Origin: Chloroflexi bacterium RBG_13_51_18
GTDB lineage: Bacteria; Chloroflexota; Dehalococcoidia; Dehalococcoidales; RBG-16-60-22
Direction of reading: 5' to 3'
Assembly: GCA_001796495.1 (NCBI GenBank)
Contig: MGMR01000100.1
Coordinates: 1 to 8,822 of the forward strand
DNA: 8,822 nucleotides
Shown: piece after piece, positions 1-6,924 of the stretch
Layout of the letters: the number at the start of each line of letters is the position of its first letter
Position numbering within the stretch: position 1 is the first letter of the stretch
Made by a program: the position numbers and the translations under genes
The notes under the pieces: model-generated
What the model was told of the DNA's origin: nothing
Seen by the model: the letters and a program-made list of their open reading frames with translations, nothing else
Databases searched by the model: none

Positions 1-184
1 TATTGCGCTCATCCTCCTGCTGCAGAGCGCGGTACCGCCGATAACCGGGACACCAATTGTGACGGAACGCGCCGGCGGCAACAAGACCATATCCAACCAG
101 TTTGTCTTCTCCAGCTTTATCTTTTCCGCGGTATCCATACCGCTTGTTTTCCGTCTGTTCGACGTTTATTTCCCTATGCCCTAG
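1..184 (+). CDS. AEC-family (auxin efflux carrier-like) permease, C-terminal fragment
   Basis: The 5' part lies outside the window. The frame starting at base 2 gives 60 residues ending in FPMP and a TAG stop at 182-184. The fragment starts with a hydrophobic stretch (IALILLLQSAVPPITGTPIV), continues with a short polar loop containing ERAGGNK, and ends with a second hydrophobic helix (FVFSSFIFSAVSIPLVFRLF). The pattern of a helix, a PP turn, a charged E-R-x-G-G loop and a last membrane helix is the usual C-terminus of AEC transporters (PF03547), which export or take up organic acids or similar anions across the inner membrane. The substrate cannot be told from this fragment. No clear terminator follows it; the next gene has its own promoter within 60 bases. 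Confidence 0.65.
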   Translation, partial: IALILLLQSAVPPITGTPIVTERAGGNKTISNQFVFSSFIFSAVSIPLVFRLFDVYFPMP

Positions 185-210
185 AAGGATATTGAAAGGA
201 TAAAAATTGA

Positions 211-239
211 TTGCCCGATTCGTGTCTTCATGGTACAAT
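211..239 (+). promoter_or_regulatory. sigma-70-type promoter of the zinc-ribbon gene
   Basis: TTGCCC at 211-216, a 17-nt spacer, and TACAAT at 234-239. TGG directly before the -10 box makes it an extended -10 (TGn) promoter. Transcription would start near 246, leaving a leader of about 50 nt before the ATG at 298. Confidence 0.6.
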
Positions 240-297
240 CAGGGATACTAAAAAATGCAGGGTGTGGTGTTTAACGGGAGGAAAGGACTGATTATAG

Positions 298-522
298 ATG
301 TTTAGTATGAAATGTCCCCAGTGCGGCGCCGAAAGTAAGTTTTCTTTTGTGAATAATAGCTACGAGGGACCGCGCCGGTGCTGGCAGTGTCGCGGTCTTT
401 TTAAGCTAAAAATAACGCATAACGTGCTGGAATACTGCGAACCGATAACCGAAGAGGAATTTAAACAGCTGCAAGAGATACACGACCTGAAATCCAAGTA
501 CAGGAACGAACCGTCCGATTAA
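298..522 (+). CDS. small zinc-ribbon protein, 74 aa, function unknown
   Basis: Two Cys pairs, C5-x2-C8 (MKCPQCG) and C28-x2-C31 (RCWQCRG), are placed as in a treble-clef or zinc-ribbon knuckle, with about 20 residues between them that would form beta-strands. The C-terminal third is charged and probably helical (EEEFKQLQEIHDLKSKY). Such small ribbons may bind nucleic acid or act as a metal-binding adaptor, but nothing here fixes a role. The start at 298 is preceded by a purine-rich GGGAGGAAAGG (276-286), of which the AAAGG part is well spaced. An in-frame ATG at 307 would give MKCPQCG and lies further from the site. The gene has its own promoter at 211-239 and converges with the small minus-strand ORF, the two stop codons being 8 nt apart. 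Confidence 0.75.
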   Translation: MFSMKCPQCGAESKFSFVNNSYEGPRRCWQCRGLFKLKITHNVLEYCEPITEEEFKQLQEIHDLKSKYRNEPSD

Positions 523-530
523 CCGGGTAT

Positions 531-650
531 TTATTTCTTTTTACCGGAGTCCCGACCCTTATCCCTCTTGGCGATTTCCTCGCGTTTAGCTTTAAGCTCA
601 AGGATACGGAATACAGTTTTTGCTTTTCCCGCCAGTACGAAGTTCTGCAT
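531..650 (-). CDS. very basic 39-aa small protein, unknown function
   Basis: Read on the minus strand, ATG at 650-648 opens a 39-codon frame ending in TAA at 533-531. It starts MQNFVLAGKAKTVFRILELK and ends with a Lys/Arg-rich tail RDKGRDSGKKK. A strong Shine-Dalgarno AAGGAG (660-655) lies 4 nt upstream of the ATG, which is the main reason to believe it. Residues about 9-28 could form one amphipathic helix, and the tail is probably disordered. I do not recognise the family. No convincing promoter is visible for it in the AT-rich stretch to its right. It converges on the zinc-ribbon gene with an 8-nt gap and no obvious terminator between them. Confidence 0.5.
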   Translation of the reverse strand: MQNFVLAGKAKTVFRILELKAKREEIAKRDKGRDSGKKK

Positions 651-854
651 TTTTCTCCTTTTTATATTTCCCGTTTGTCGGCTACGGCTGTTATTTAAGT
701 AAAATTTGTTTAATCCTTAATAAGCGTAACAATCTAATATAAAGTGGAGCATAAAGACTATTAACGCGGGATAAATGTATGGTTAATATTTCATAAAGAA
801 ATATATGGGAAACATAATGATATGCCCCGCGGAAAGATATATTACCGTTCCCTA
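651..854. other. AT-rich intergenic stretch with one inverted repeat
   Basis: No ORF of substance and no RNA gene was seen. It holds an AT-rich inverted repeat, ATATTTC (786-792) and GAAATAT (798-804), with a 5-nt loop, about 50 nt upstream of the promoter of the 108-aa gene. It could be an operator, or chance in AT-rich sequence. Confidence 0.3.
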
Positions 855-883
855 TTGACAATGCAGAGAAATAAGTATTAAAT
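855..883 (+). promoter_or_regulatory. sigma-70-type promoter of the 108-aa gene
   Basis: A perfect -35 TTGACA at 855-860 is followed after 17 nt by TTAAAT at 878-883 (4 of 6 to consensus). TATTAA at 876-881 is an alternative -10 with a 15-nt spacer. Transcription would start near 890, a short leader before the ATG at 917. Confidence 0.5.
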
Positions 884-916
884 AAGGACTACTATACTGG
901 TTGATGGAGGGACGAT

Positions 917-1243
917 ATGGCTAAGCCACCCACGATACAGGCCGGCTATTGCGTGGCGGTACATCTCTTGCCCGAGACCGCCCCGGAGGACTGCTACATC
1001 GGCGTGGTAGAGAATACCGATGAGTACGGCATACTGATTAACCTGGTGCACTGGGATGATAAACTCGACATGCTCGGCGGCTACACCGAGAGCCTTTTTA
1101 TCCCCTGGATGAACATTAATTCGATGCTTGTCAGCACCGAGGTGCAGCCGACGCGCCGCTTCATGGCGGATAGAGCCCGCAAGTGGAAAGAACAGATTTC
1201 AGCCATGTACGGGAAAGCCGGTACCACAACCAAGAAAAAGTAA
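917..1243 (+). CDS. 108-aa protein of unknown function, predicted small beta-barrel
   Basis: I do not recognise a named family. Residues about 8-75 alternate hydrophobic strands with short turns (GYCVAVHLLP, CYIGVVENTDEYGILINLV, SLFIPWMNINSMLVS), which looks like a five-stranded Sm-like, SH3-like or PRC-like barrel. The FIPW-x-NI-x-SM segment resembles the last strands of such folds. The C-terminal part (about 78-108) is basic and helical, ending TTTKKK, and could contact nucleic acid; this is inference. The start is well supported by GGAGGG (906-911) 5 nt before the ATG and by an upstream TTGACA promoter. It is monocistronic, followed by a candidate hairpin terminator and then the tRNA-Gln gene. 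Confidence 0.75.
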   Translation: MAKPPTIQAGYCVAVHLLPETAPEDCYIGVVENTDEYGILINLVHWDDKLDMLGGYTESLFIPWMNINSMLVSTEVQPTRRFMADRARKWKEQISAMYGKAGTTTKKK

Positions 1244-1269
1244 CATCAATTCGCCTATCACCATATACC

Positions 1270-1315
1270 AATGCCCCGCTAAATATATCGCTTTTCACGA
1301 TGACGGCGGGGCATT
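1270..1315 (+). terminator. candidate hairpin terminator after the 108-aa gene
   Basis: A perfect 10-bp inverted repeat, AATGCCCCGC (1270-1279) and GCGGGGCATT (1306-1315), starts 27 nt after the stop codon. Its 26-nt loop contains a smaller ATCG/CGAT stem (1287-1290 with 1298-1301). The 3' arm ends in only a short T run, so intrinsic termination may be weak. Confidence 0.45.
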
Positions 1316-1355
1316 TCCATGTATTGAGAGCCGCCAATTGATTATCGATGCAGCA

Positions 1356-1384
1356 TTGCCACTATCAAGGCTAAATGATATAAT
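1356..1384 (+). promoter_or_regulatory. promoter of tRNA-Gln
   Basis: TTGCCA at 1356-1361, a 17-nt spacer, and a perfect TATAAT at 1379-1384. Transcription would start near 1391, about 8 nt before the mature tRNA. Confidence 0.7.
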
Positions 1385-1398
1385 CGTACGAGTAACAT

Positions 1399-1472
1399 TG
1401 GCGAGTTGTGTAGTGGTAGCACAGAGGACTTTGGATCCTTTAGCCCAGGTTCGAATCCTGGCTCGCCAGCCA
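1399..1472 (+). tRNA. trnQ: tRNA-Gln (anticodon TTG)
   Basis: The full cloverleaf can be drawn. The acceptor stem is TGGCGAG (1399-1405) with CTCGCCA (1462-1468), the discriminator is G1469, and CCA is encoded at 1470-1472. The anticodon stem is 1424-1428 with 1436-1440, including one G-U pair. The loop CTTTGGA places anticodon TTG at 1431-1433. The T stem is CCAGG with CCTGG around TTCGAAT (1450-1456). The D stem GTG/CAC is short but present. Confidence 0.95.
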
Positions 1473-1544
1473 TCTTTCAAAGATTCCCGGGGATTTTCTG
1501 TTAAGTAAAACAGTATGTTTATCCGCTACCAATGGCCGTGATTA

Positions 1545-2972
1545 CTACAGGCGGCGCGGGGCGGTTTTGTTTTTCCGCCAGCGGTTTATAAGGACAACAA
1601 TAAAGACTATAGCCAGGCCGGCTATAGACCCCCAGATTAATGGTGTGCGCAGCCGCCCGAGATCATCCAGTAACGATGCTTCGTGTTTTTTAACAGTGAC
1701 CGTGGTCAGCATCGAGCCGACACCGATAGTATGGGTACCTTCCTCTTCCAGCATCACGGTAAATGTTTCCTCTTTTTCCTGCAGCGCCATGAGGTTGATA
1801 ATCTTTTCATCCAGAGTGGTTCCATTGTAAAGCAACCGCAGATAGAATTCACCTTCAGTGTCACCTTCATTTAGTACATCAACGGTGACAATAAGGCTTT
1901 CGCCCTGCTCAATTACATTTGAACTTAGGGTCAAGCCGGTCACGTTTAACTGCGGTATTATCGTTGCATTTGAAGACACGCCCCCCATCTTTGATTTGGG
2001 GACTACCAATGAGAAAAGCGAGAAGTGAGTTGTGCTGGTTTTTACAGCCTGATTAGCGGTATCCCCCATAGTGGCCAGCGATACCCAGCGACTCTGGGTC
2101 TGGTTGTAATACGCAATATGGATATCGTTCTCATTGACGTCTGCTTTCAATTTTTGTCGGTCGTACAGCATCTTTACCGCAAGCGCAGGCTCGATAACGC
2201 ACGACGGCTGGAAATCATAGGTAGCTAGAAACTCGAACCCGGGTGGCGCCGACCCATATGGCTCGACAAGCTCTAAAACGATGACATTTATAGGCTTGCC
2301 GTTTTTATCCAGGAGAATAGTCCCTCTCTGGATGGTCATTTCAAGCTGGCGTTCATTTAACGTTATTATCGTTGTCTTGGCCAGCGTGCCGTCAGACAAG
2401 AGAGTTAAAAAGATAACCCCCCTCTTCCCTTTGATATCAATGTATATAATATCGGAAACAGCGGGCGTAGCGGGGACAATTGTACTTGTAGGCGGTGGAA
2501 CGGTTGGATTTTGCGATACTGCCGTGTATTCCAACATTGTTGTAGCACTGACGTAATTGGAGAGAAGAGACCAGTTGTATCGCGCATCGGCCGTTTTAAT
2601 GGCAAAGTAATATTTGGTATAGGTAAGAAGGCCGCTTACAGTAAAGTTTTGAGTTGATCCAGCTATCTTGGGCTTGGGGGCTCCAAAGGCCTTGTTGGCG
2701 GAATTCCATCTATTTTCACTGGTGATGGGTAAGGTAGAATATCGGATCTCGTAATAGCTAGCTGTGCCCACGCTGCCGTCATCTCCGGGTGCGGTCCATC
2801 TAAGCTTTACCGAATACGAGGCAGTGCTGACAGCGGTAAGGTTGGTAATAGGGGACGGCGGAATGCTATCGAGTATGGTAAAGCTTCCCAGTACCGAGTC
2901 GCTCGCACAGACCGGCGTGCCTGACGACAGTAAAAAGATAAGCGTTAAGCACAATAAGAGAATAATCCGCAT
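1545..2972 (-). CDS. gene 5: membrane-anchored surface protein with FnIII and CARDB-like domains
   Basis: 475 aa. A signal peptide at residues 1-23 (hydrophobic LLLCLTLIFLLSS, cleavage near VCA) is followed by DSVLGSF, the same short motif seen in its neighbours. Residues about 37-146 are a fibronectin type III domain (PPSPITNLTA start, LRWTAPGDDG, YYEIRYST, YYFAIKTAD). A Pro/Thr-rich linker (154-171) leads to a beta-rich domain at about 175-325 that resembles the ZU5-like or PGF-pre-PGF-type modules of archaeal and Dehalococcoidia surface proteins (inference). Residues about 340-428 look like CARDB (VTVDVLNEGDTEGEFYLRLLYNG). One membrane helix (about 444-463) and a basic tail (RWRKNKTAPRR) anchor it with the bulk outside. 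It is the last gene of the five, 42 nt after gene 4. The ATG has no clear Shine-Dalgarno site (GGCAACGGTACA precedes it), so coupling to gene 4 or weak translation is likely. Confidence 0.85.
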   Translation of the reverse strand: MRIILLLCLTLIFLLSSGTPVCASDSVLGSFTILDSIPPSPITNLTAVSTASYSVKLRWTAPGDDGSVGTASYYEIRYSTLPITSENRWNSANKAFGAPKPKIAGSTQNFTVSGLLTYTKYYFAIKTADARYNWSLLSNYVSATTMLEYTAVSQNPTVPPPTSTIVPATPAVSDIIYIDIKGKRGVIFLTLLSDGTLAKTTIITLNERQLEMTIQRGTILLDKNGKPINVIVLELVEPYGSAPPGFEFLATYDFQPSCVIEPALAVKMLYDRQKLKADVNENDIHIAYYNQTQSRWVSLATMGDTANQAVKTSTTHFSLFSLVVPKSKMGGVSSNATIIPQLNVTGLTLSSNVIEQGESLIVTVDVLNEGDTEGEFYLRLLYNGTTLDEKIINLMALQEKEETFTVMLEEEGTHTIGVGSMLTTVTVKKHEASLLDDLGRLRTPLIWGSIAGLAIVFIVVLINRWRKNKTAPRRL

Positions 2973-3014
2973 TGTACCGTTGCCAGCACATCGTTGATAG
3001 TTATCCGCCGCAAG

Positions 3015-4211
3015 TTATTTTTTACGCCTTATAACGAGTGCGATAATCGCTGCTATTATCAATACGCCTGCGGCAGCACCTATGATAATCAACCAGGTGA
3101 ATGAACTCCCGGCTTCTGTATCTGCAGGTGATGTCGTGGACGCTGAAGGCGCAATATCGGTAGCGCTACCAACACCAATCAGGCTGGCTTTCCCCGTTTC
3201 ATCAATTTTCAGTCCTTTTGCTTGTGATGTAGTGTATATCTGCCCGCCGACTTCCAGTTCCAGCTTAAAGAGGTATACACCCTGCCGCCAGCCATCACCC
3301 GGCACGTAGTTATTGCTCAATTCAACATCGCCTTTTTCCAGACGACTTAGGCTAATTATGTTTATGTTATCCTGTTGAGTATCACTACTTACAAGCAGAT
3401 TGACTTTAACGTCATTGAAGGCATCTAAAAGGTTTTTCACCGTAGCAACCACACGCACCATAACCAGCGTTTCCGTGTCTCTCTGGTTGAGCGGCACGAT
3501 TTCAAAGCCTTCAAAATAGACGGTTTTTACCGTTAGACTTATAGTTTTTTGCTCATCGGCGGCAACCGCAAAACTTTCCTCAGCGAGATTTCTGCCGGCT
3601 ATATAAACACGCGTCAGGTAGTTGCCGGGAGATACATTAGTTATTAGGCTGCCTGTTTCCGTACGAGCGATTTCAAAGTTGTCTTTTTCATAAGCGCGGA
3701 ATAGAATAATCATCGCCGGCACCGGGGCTCCGTTCGTACTGACGGTGGAAATATCCACCGAACCAAAGTCGCCAGTAATAGTGAGGTCAGCTTCCTGTCC
3801 GGCACCTCCGACAATCTGAATACCTTCGCCCCCTTCTTTATAGGGCTCGGCGGTAATGCCTATTTTATAGTCGCCCGGCACGGCTTCCATACCGATGTCT
3901 AGACCGACTTCCAGCTTTTTCTGGGAATTGGCGCTCAAGGGAAAATCATATTCCGACAAGACAATGGTCACCCCGAGAGGAGCTCTGGTTGTCATTTTCA
4001 CGTTGATATCTTCAGCGGAGTTATTGAAGATTACTACATATATATCAGGCGTGCGCAGGATTGTTCCCTGCGGCAGTTCCAATTTCTGGGCGTAAAAACT
4101 CCCGGACATGGCAAACCCGCCCTGGGCTTGCACTGGCGCTACCCATATAACGGCACTGAATAGCGCCAGCAGCCACCCAAGGCAGATTGCTTTCTTTAAA
4201 GTTGAGGCCAT
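3015..4211 (-). CDS. gene 4: membrane-anchored surface protein with NEW3-like and carboxypeptidase-regulatory-like domains
   Basis: 398 aa from ATG 4211-4209, starting MASTLKKAICLG. A longer reading from GTG 4217-4215 is unlikely because that codon overlaps the Shine-Dalgarno AGGAGG (4222-4217), which sits 5 nt before the ATG. The signal peptide covers about residues 1-30 (cleavage near VQAQ), followed by AMSGSF. Residues about 46-125 resemble a NEW3 or other Ig-like domain (YVVIFNNSAEDINVKM to VPGDYKIGITAE). About 145-228 resembles a carboxypeptidase-regulatory-like or SpaA-type prealbumin fold (GSVDISTVSTNGAPVPAMII, SPGNYLTRVYIAGR). About 230-338 is another beta-sandwich. A Ser/Thr-rich spacer (350-370), a membrane helix (373-394) and RRKK complete it. 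The role is unknown; the architecture suggests a surface scaffold. It lies 28 nt after gene 3, so they are almost certainly co-transcribed. Confidence 0.85.
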   Translation of the reverse strand: MASTLKKAICLGWLLALFSAVIWVAPVQAQGGFAMSGSFYAQKLELPQGTILRTPDIYVVIFNNSAEDINVKMTTRAPLGVTIVLSEYDFPLSANSQKKLEVGLDIGMEAVPGDYKIGITAEPYKEGGEGIQIVGGAGQEADLTITGDFGSVDISTVSTNGAPVPAMIILFRAYEKDNFEIARTETGSLITNVSPGNYLTRVYIAGRNLAEESFAVAADEQKTISLTVKTVYFEGFEIVPLNQRDTETLVMVRVVATVKNLLDAFNDVKVNLLVSSDTQQDNINIISLSRLEKGDVELSNNYVPGDGWRQGVYLFKLELEVGGQIYTTSQAKGLKIDETGKASLIGVGSATDIAPSASTTSPADTEAGSSFTWLIIIGAAAGVLIIAAIIALVIRRKK

Positions 4212-4216
4212 AGCCA

Positions 4217-4222
4217 CCTCCT
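4217..4222 (-). promoter_or_regulatory. Shine-Dalgarno site that decides the gene 4 start
   Basis: AGGAGG (continuing as AGGAGGTG) lies 5 nt before ATG 4211-4209 and overlaps the upstream in-frame GTG, which rules that GTG out as the initiator. Confidence 0.85.
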
Positions 4223-4239
4223 GTTAACCAATTAGACGA

Positions 4240-5238
4240 TTAACGATCTGCGATTATATATACTATATTACCACTATATGTATCGTTCTGGAATACCAGA
4301 GCGATTCTCAGCCACACCGTATTAGTGGCTACGGTGTTGCCCGCTTCAGCGGTAAGCGTGCCGGTGGCATCAATGCTGACACCGGTGGTATCAACCTGCA
4401 CGGCAGACCCGAAGACATCGGAATCAAAGGCCCTCAGTGAAAACTCCTGGCCATCGTTACAAACCCCGGTAGCATCATAATTTGCCGTGAATGATGCCCC
4501 GGCCCATGACGCATCCGATTTAACCTGCTGGTCATAGTCACCGTTGGTGATGTAGGTTACCGATATGCCGCTGACTTCATTGGTGTTATCGGCAAAACCG
4601 GAATCGTTATCAACGGAGCCAAAGTTTGCCGAGGCACCGGTGGATATTTCACCGTACCAGAGCACTTCCTTGTCACGCGTGAACATGTCACCGGTACCTA
4701 CGTCATCAGTAGCTACGCCATAGACATCCCAGTTGGCCGCCCCTACCGATTCAGTAGCGACTTTACCCACCGTAATAACGAAGACCCATTCACCACTGGC
4801 TGCCGTCATGTTACCCGGCTTGGTGCAGTTTGCCGTTAGAATCGTCCAAGTAGTACCACCACCGGCATCAATAACCCACTCACTGCCACCACCATCCTTG
4901 TCCCAGGTTAAGATGGAGCAGTTTTGTGTATCAGCGACACCCGGTGCGGCAGGGTCAGCACCCGTAGGATCGTAGAACAGTTCGACATCTAACTGGTCGA
5001 TATCATCGATCGTGTTGCCATCCCCGGCCGTTACCTTGACCCAATAGTACACCTGGGGCGACATGTTAGTAACCGTCGAGTTTCCACTATCGTAGACGTT
5101 CAAGACCGTAACAGTAGGAAGAACGTTGGTAGGCGTGAAACTCCCGGAAACCGTATCTTCCGCCGCCCAGGCAACCGGTACCAGGCTGAAAAACACAGCC
5201 AGGCTTATCAAGATGCCCATAAACTTTAATAGTTTCAT
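4240..5238 (-). CDS. gene 3: secreted two-module paralogue of genes 1 and 2
   Basis: 332 aa from ATG 5238-5236 (MKLLKFMGILISLAVFFSLV). An open reading upstream to 5304 exists but runs through the Shine-Dalgarno AGGAGG and a row of hairpins and would bury the signal peptide, so I use the internal ATG. The signal peptide ends near AWA (about residue 25), followed by EDTVSGSFTPTN. Residues about 30-200 match the middle module of genes 1 and 2 (LFYDPTGADP, C107 and C138, EWVFVITVGKVAT, NWDVYGVATD, WYGEI). Residues about 210-332 match their C-terminal module (ISVTYITNGDYDQQV, EFSLRAFDSD, NTVWLRIAL, YSGNIVYII). The roughly 160-residue N-terminal module of the paralogues is absent. There is no C-terminal membrane helix, so the mature protein should be released or held by protein contacts. 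Function unknown. Confidence 0.85.
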   Translation of the reverse strand: MKLLKFMGILISLAVFFSLVPVAWAAEDTVSGSFTPTNVLPTVTVLNVYDSGNSTVTNMSPQVYYWVKVTAGDGNTIDDIDQLDVELFYDPTGADPAAPGVADTQNCSILTWDKDGGGSEWVIDAGGGTTWTILTANCTKPGNMTAASGEWVFVITVGKVATESVGAANWDVYGVATDDVGTGDMFTRDKEVLWYGEISTGASANFGSVDNDSGFADNTNEVSGISVTYITNGDYDQQVKSDASWAGASFTANYDATGVCNDGQEFSLRAFDSDVFGSAVQVDTTGVSIDATGTLTAEAGNTVATNTVWLRIALVFQNDTYSGNIVYIIADR

Positions 5239-5249
5239 GTATTTTGAAA

Positions 5250-5255
5250 CCTCCT
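5250..5255 (-). promoter_or_regulatory. Shine-Dalgarno site that decides the gene 3 start
   Basis: AGGAGG within AAAAGGAGG, 11 nt before ATG 5238-5236. The spacing is slightly long, but no other start fits the signal peptide. Confidence 0.75.
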
Positions 5256-5258
5256 TTT

Positions 5259-5333
5259 CTGGAATTTTTCCAGCTGTTATATAACAGGCGGTTATTAGCC
5301 GCATATATGTTAAAGCGTGCTATTAATCACGCT
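5259..5333 (-). other. cluster of four hairpins between genes 2 and 3
   Basis: Four inverted repeats lie in a row: CTGGAA/TTCCAG (5259-5273, 3-nt loop); the perfect palindrome CTGTTATATAACAG (5274-5287); GCGG/CCGC with a 7-nt loop (5288-5302); and AGCGTG/CACGCT with an 8-nt loop (5314-5333). The first three abut without a single base between them. The outermost has a 7-base T run on the + strand side and only TTT on the coding side, so it is not a good terminator for gene 2. In the mRNA the cluster sits directly ahead of the gene 3 Shine-Dalgarno site, suggesting a role in mRNA processing, stability or attenuation. Confidence 0.55.
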
Positions 5334-5352
5334 ATTTTTTTCATCCATAATT

Positions 5353-6804
5353 TTACGGTGTGGCGCTTATCATGTAATAAACGACGCCACTAAAAGTATC
5401 AGTAGTTATGTTGCCCAGCTTTAGCCAGAGGGTATTGGTATATACTTCATTGCCTGACTCGGATGTCTGGGTACCGGCGCTGTTGATGGTGACATAGGTA
5501 GGGTATGCGTTCAGCAATACTGCGGCGGTTAAATTATCAGTATCGTCAGCTTTGATGGAAAACTCCATCGACCCCGGAGTGCCGCCGGTGTTCAATGTGG
5601 CGTTGCCCAGACCGCCTATCCAGGTAGTAGTAGCAGCTACTTTCTGATAATAGGGACCGTTGGCAATATAAGTTACGGAAATATCGGTTTGTTTGGTGGA
5701 TTCACCGAAATCAATGCCGGGGGCAACAGTAGTCCAACTAACATCGACGGTGTTGACCAGCACTTCACCGTACCAGTTCATTTCTGTATTCCGGAGATAA
5801 TCCGAGCTCGTGGCGGAGTTGTAGTCGGTAGCCCGGGCATAGACATCCCAATCAGAAGCACCGCCCGAATATGTGGCTACCTTACCTATCTTGAAGGAAA
5901 ATACCCAGTTGCCCTGAAGCACGGCGTCGCTGGGCTTGCTGCAGCCGGCAGTATTGATGGCCCAGGTGGTGCCGGCGGGAGTGATATTCCAAATGGGAGA
6001 GCCGCCCCTGGTCCAGGTGAGTATGGCACAGGTCTGGACATTGGCGCTGAATCCGGACTCGGAGGGGTTACTGCCGGCGCTGTCAAAGAACACCTTGACC
6101 GTTACGGAATTAATGCGGGCTAATGTTTCCCCGTGCCAGACGGGGACAGTGACGGTGGTCCATTCCTGCTGGGGGGTAAAGGTGGTGGGATTAACCACAA
6201 TGGGGTAACTGCCGCTGATTTGCGTGCCTACCTTGGGCACTGAAGTGAAATCTGCTGCAAGCCACACGTCATAAATATAAGCATAGCCGCCATCCGGACC
6301 GCTGCTTTTACTGGTGGCAATCTTTACATACAGAAGTGATAGATCCAAGCCAGCGGGGATAGTCACTGCGGTAGTGGTGCCTATTGCGGGGTTAAGGAGC
6401 CCGGACTCAATTATGGTATAGTTGGTACCTCCATTAATGGAGTAACTGATACTCCAGGTATCATCAGAGTTACCAGTGCCGCTGCGGCGGATATAGAGCC
6501 GGCGCGCCGAGTGGGTATTCGAGGAGGTCTGCCAGGTGTGATATCGCATAGTAGGGTCAGCATTACTAAAGCCTACCTCAAAGCTGTTATAGGTAGTGCT
6601 GTCACCGCCGGTGGTGAAGTCATATGCGTAGGTAGGATTACCATTGGTGCCTTTTCCATTAAATGTCCAATTTGTTGGTTTAAGGATTTCTGTGGTCAGG
6701 GCTATGGCGCGGGGCGCGGGCAGACAAAAGGTAATGAACGCGCTGATAAGAAACGCGGTTAAAACAATACTTATAGTGTTTAGTTTAAATAGTTTTTTAA
6801 ACAT
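5353..6804 (-). CDS. gene 2: secreted three-module surface protein, close paralogue of gene 1
   Basis: 483 aa. The signal peptide covers about residues 1-35 (MFKKLFKLNT basic start, hydrophobic core, cleavage near AIA). Module 1 (about 37-187, TTEILKPTNWTF to VWLAADF) is beta-rich, with HTWQTSSNTHSARRLYI and WSISYSINGG; it resembles a lectin-type jelly roll, but I cannot name a family. Module 2 (about 192-360) begins VGTQISGSYPIVVNP and holds a Cys pair, C259 and C288, likely a disulfide, plus FKIGKVATYS and WDVYARATDYNS. Module 3 (about 361-483) ends YYMISATP. Over the last 292 residues it aligns to gene 1 without gaps, with about 78% identity by hand count. There is no membrane anchor. It has its own promoter in the 177-nt gap after gene 1. 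The Shine-Dalgarno GAGGTG (6821-6816) is 11 nt before the ATG. Confidence 0.85.
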   Translation of the reverse strand: MFKKLFKLNTISIVLTAFLISAFITFCLPAPRAIALTTEILKPTNWTFNGKGTNGNPTYAYDFTTGGDSTTYNSFEVGFSNADPTMRYHTWQTSSNTHSARRLYIRRSGTGNSDDTWSISYSINGGTNYTIIESGLLNPAIGTTTAVTIPAGLDLSLLYVKIATSKSSGPDGGYAYIYDVWLAADFTSVPKVGTQISGSYPIVVNPTTFTPQQEWTTVTVPVWHGETLARINSVTVKVFFDSAGSNPSESGFSANVQTCAILTWTRGGSPIWNITPAGTTWAINTAGCSKPSDAVLQGNWVFSFKIGKVATYSGGASDWDVYARATDYNSATSSDYLRNTEMNWYGEVLVNTVDVSWTTVAPGIDFGESTKQTDISVTYIANGPYYQKVAATTTWIGGLGNATLNTGGTPGSMEFSIKADDTDNLTAAVLLNAYPTYVTINSAGTQTSESGNEVYTNTLWLKLGNITTDTFSGVVYYMISATP

Positions 6805-6866
6805 AACAACAAACTCACCTCACGGACACCCGCGGGCTTCTCTTTAAATTTAGTTAAATTACTTTT

Positions 6867-6894
6867 ATTATAGGGGGGAAAATGGGTTTGTAAG
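6867..6894 (-). promoter_or_regulatory. promoter of gene 2
   Basis: On the minus strand, CTTACA (6894-6889), a 16-nt spacer and TATAAT (6872-6867). The geometry is the same as at gene 1, and the TATAAT is kept while the spacer has diverged. The expected start is near 6860, giving a leader of about 55 nt. Confidence 0.65.
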
Positions 6895-6924
6895 ACTAGG
6901 GAGGTTATGGTTTTTAGTGAGGCG

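Noticed and set aside
237..247. AATCAGGG next to the zinc-ribbon gene promoter, resembling the 14-mer element
   Set aside because: Only 8 bases match, and the position at the transcription start differs from the -80 position upstream of genes 1 and 2.
1473..1544. Terminator between tRNA-Gln and the end of gene 5
   Set aside because: CTGTT/AACAG (1498-1513) is only 5 bp with no T run, and CCCGGG has no loop; I cannot support a call.
4212..4217. GTG start for gene 4, two codons upstream
   Set aside because: The GTG overlaps the AGGAGG that serves the ATG at 4211, leaving no ribosome site for the GTG.
5239..5304. N-terminal extension of gene 3 starting MRLITACYITAG
   Set aside because: It is encoded by the hairpin cluster and the Shine-Dalgarno site and would place a long tail ahead of a normal signal peptide.
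5314..5341. Hairpin followed by T7 on the + strand as a terminator
   Set aside because: No + strand gene lies upstream of it, and on the coding strand only TTT follows the stem.
5689..6208. Long + strand ORFs opposite genes 1 and 2 (up to 144 codons)
   Set aside because: They lie antisense to clearly coding sequence, have low-complexity Gly/Ala/Pro content and lack ribosome sites.
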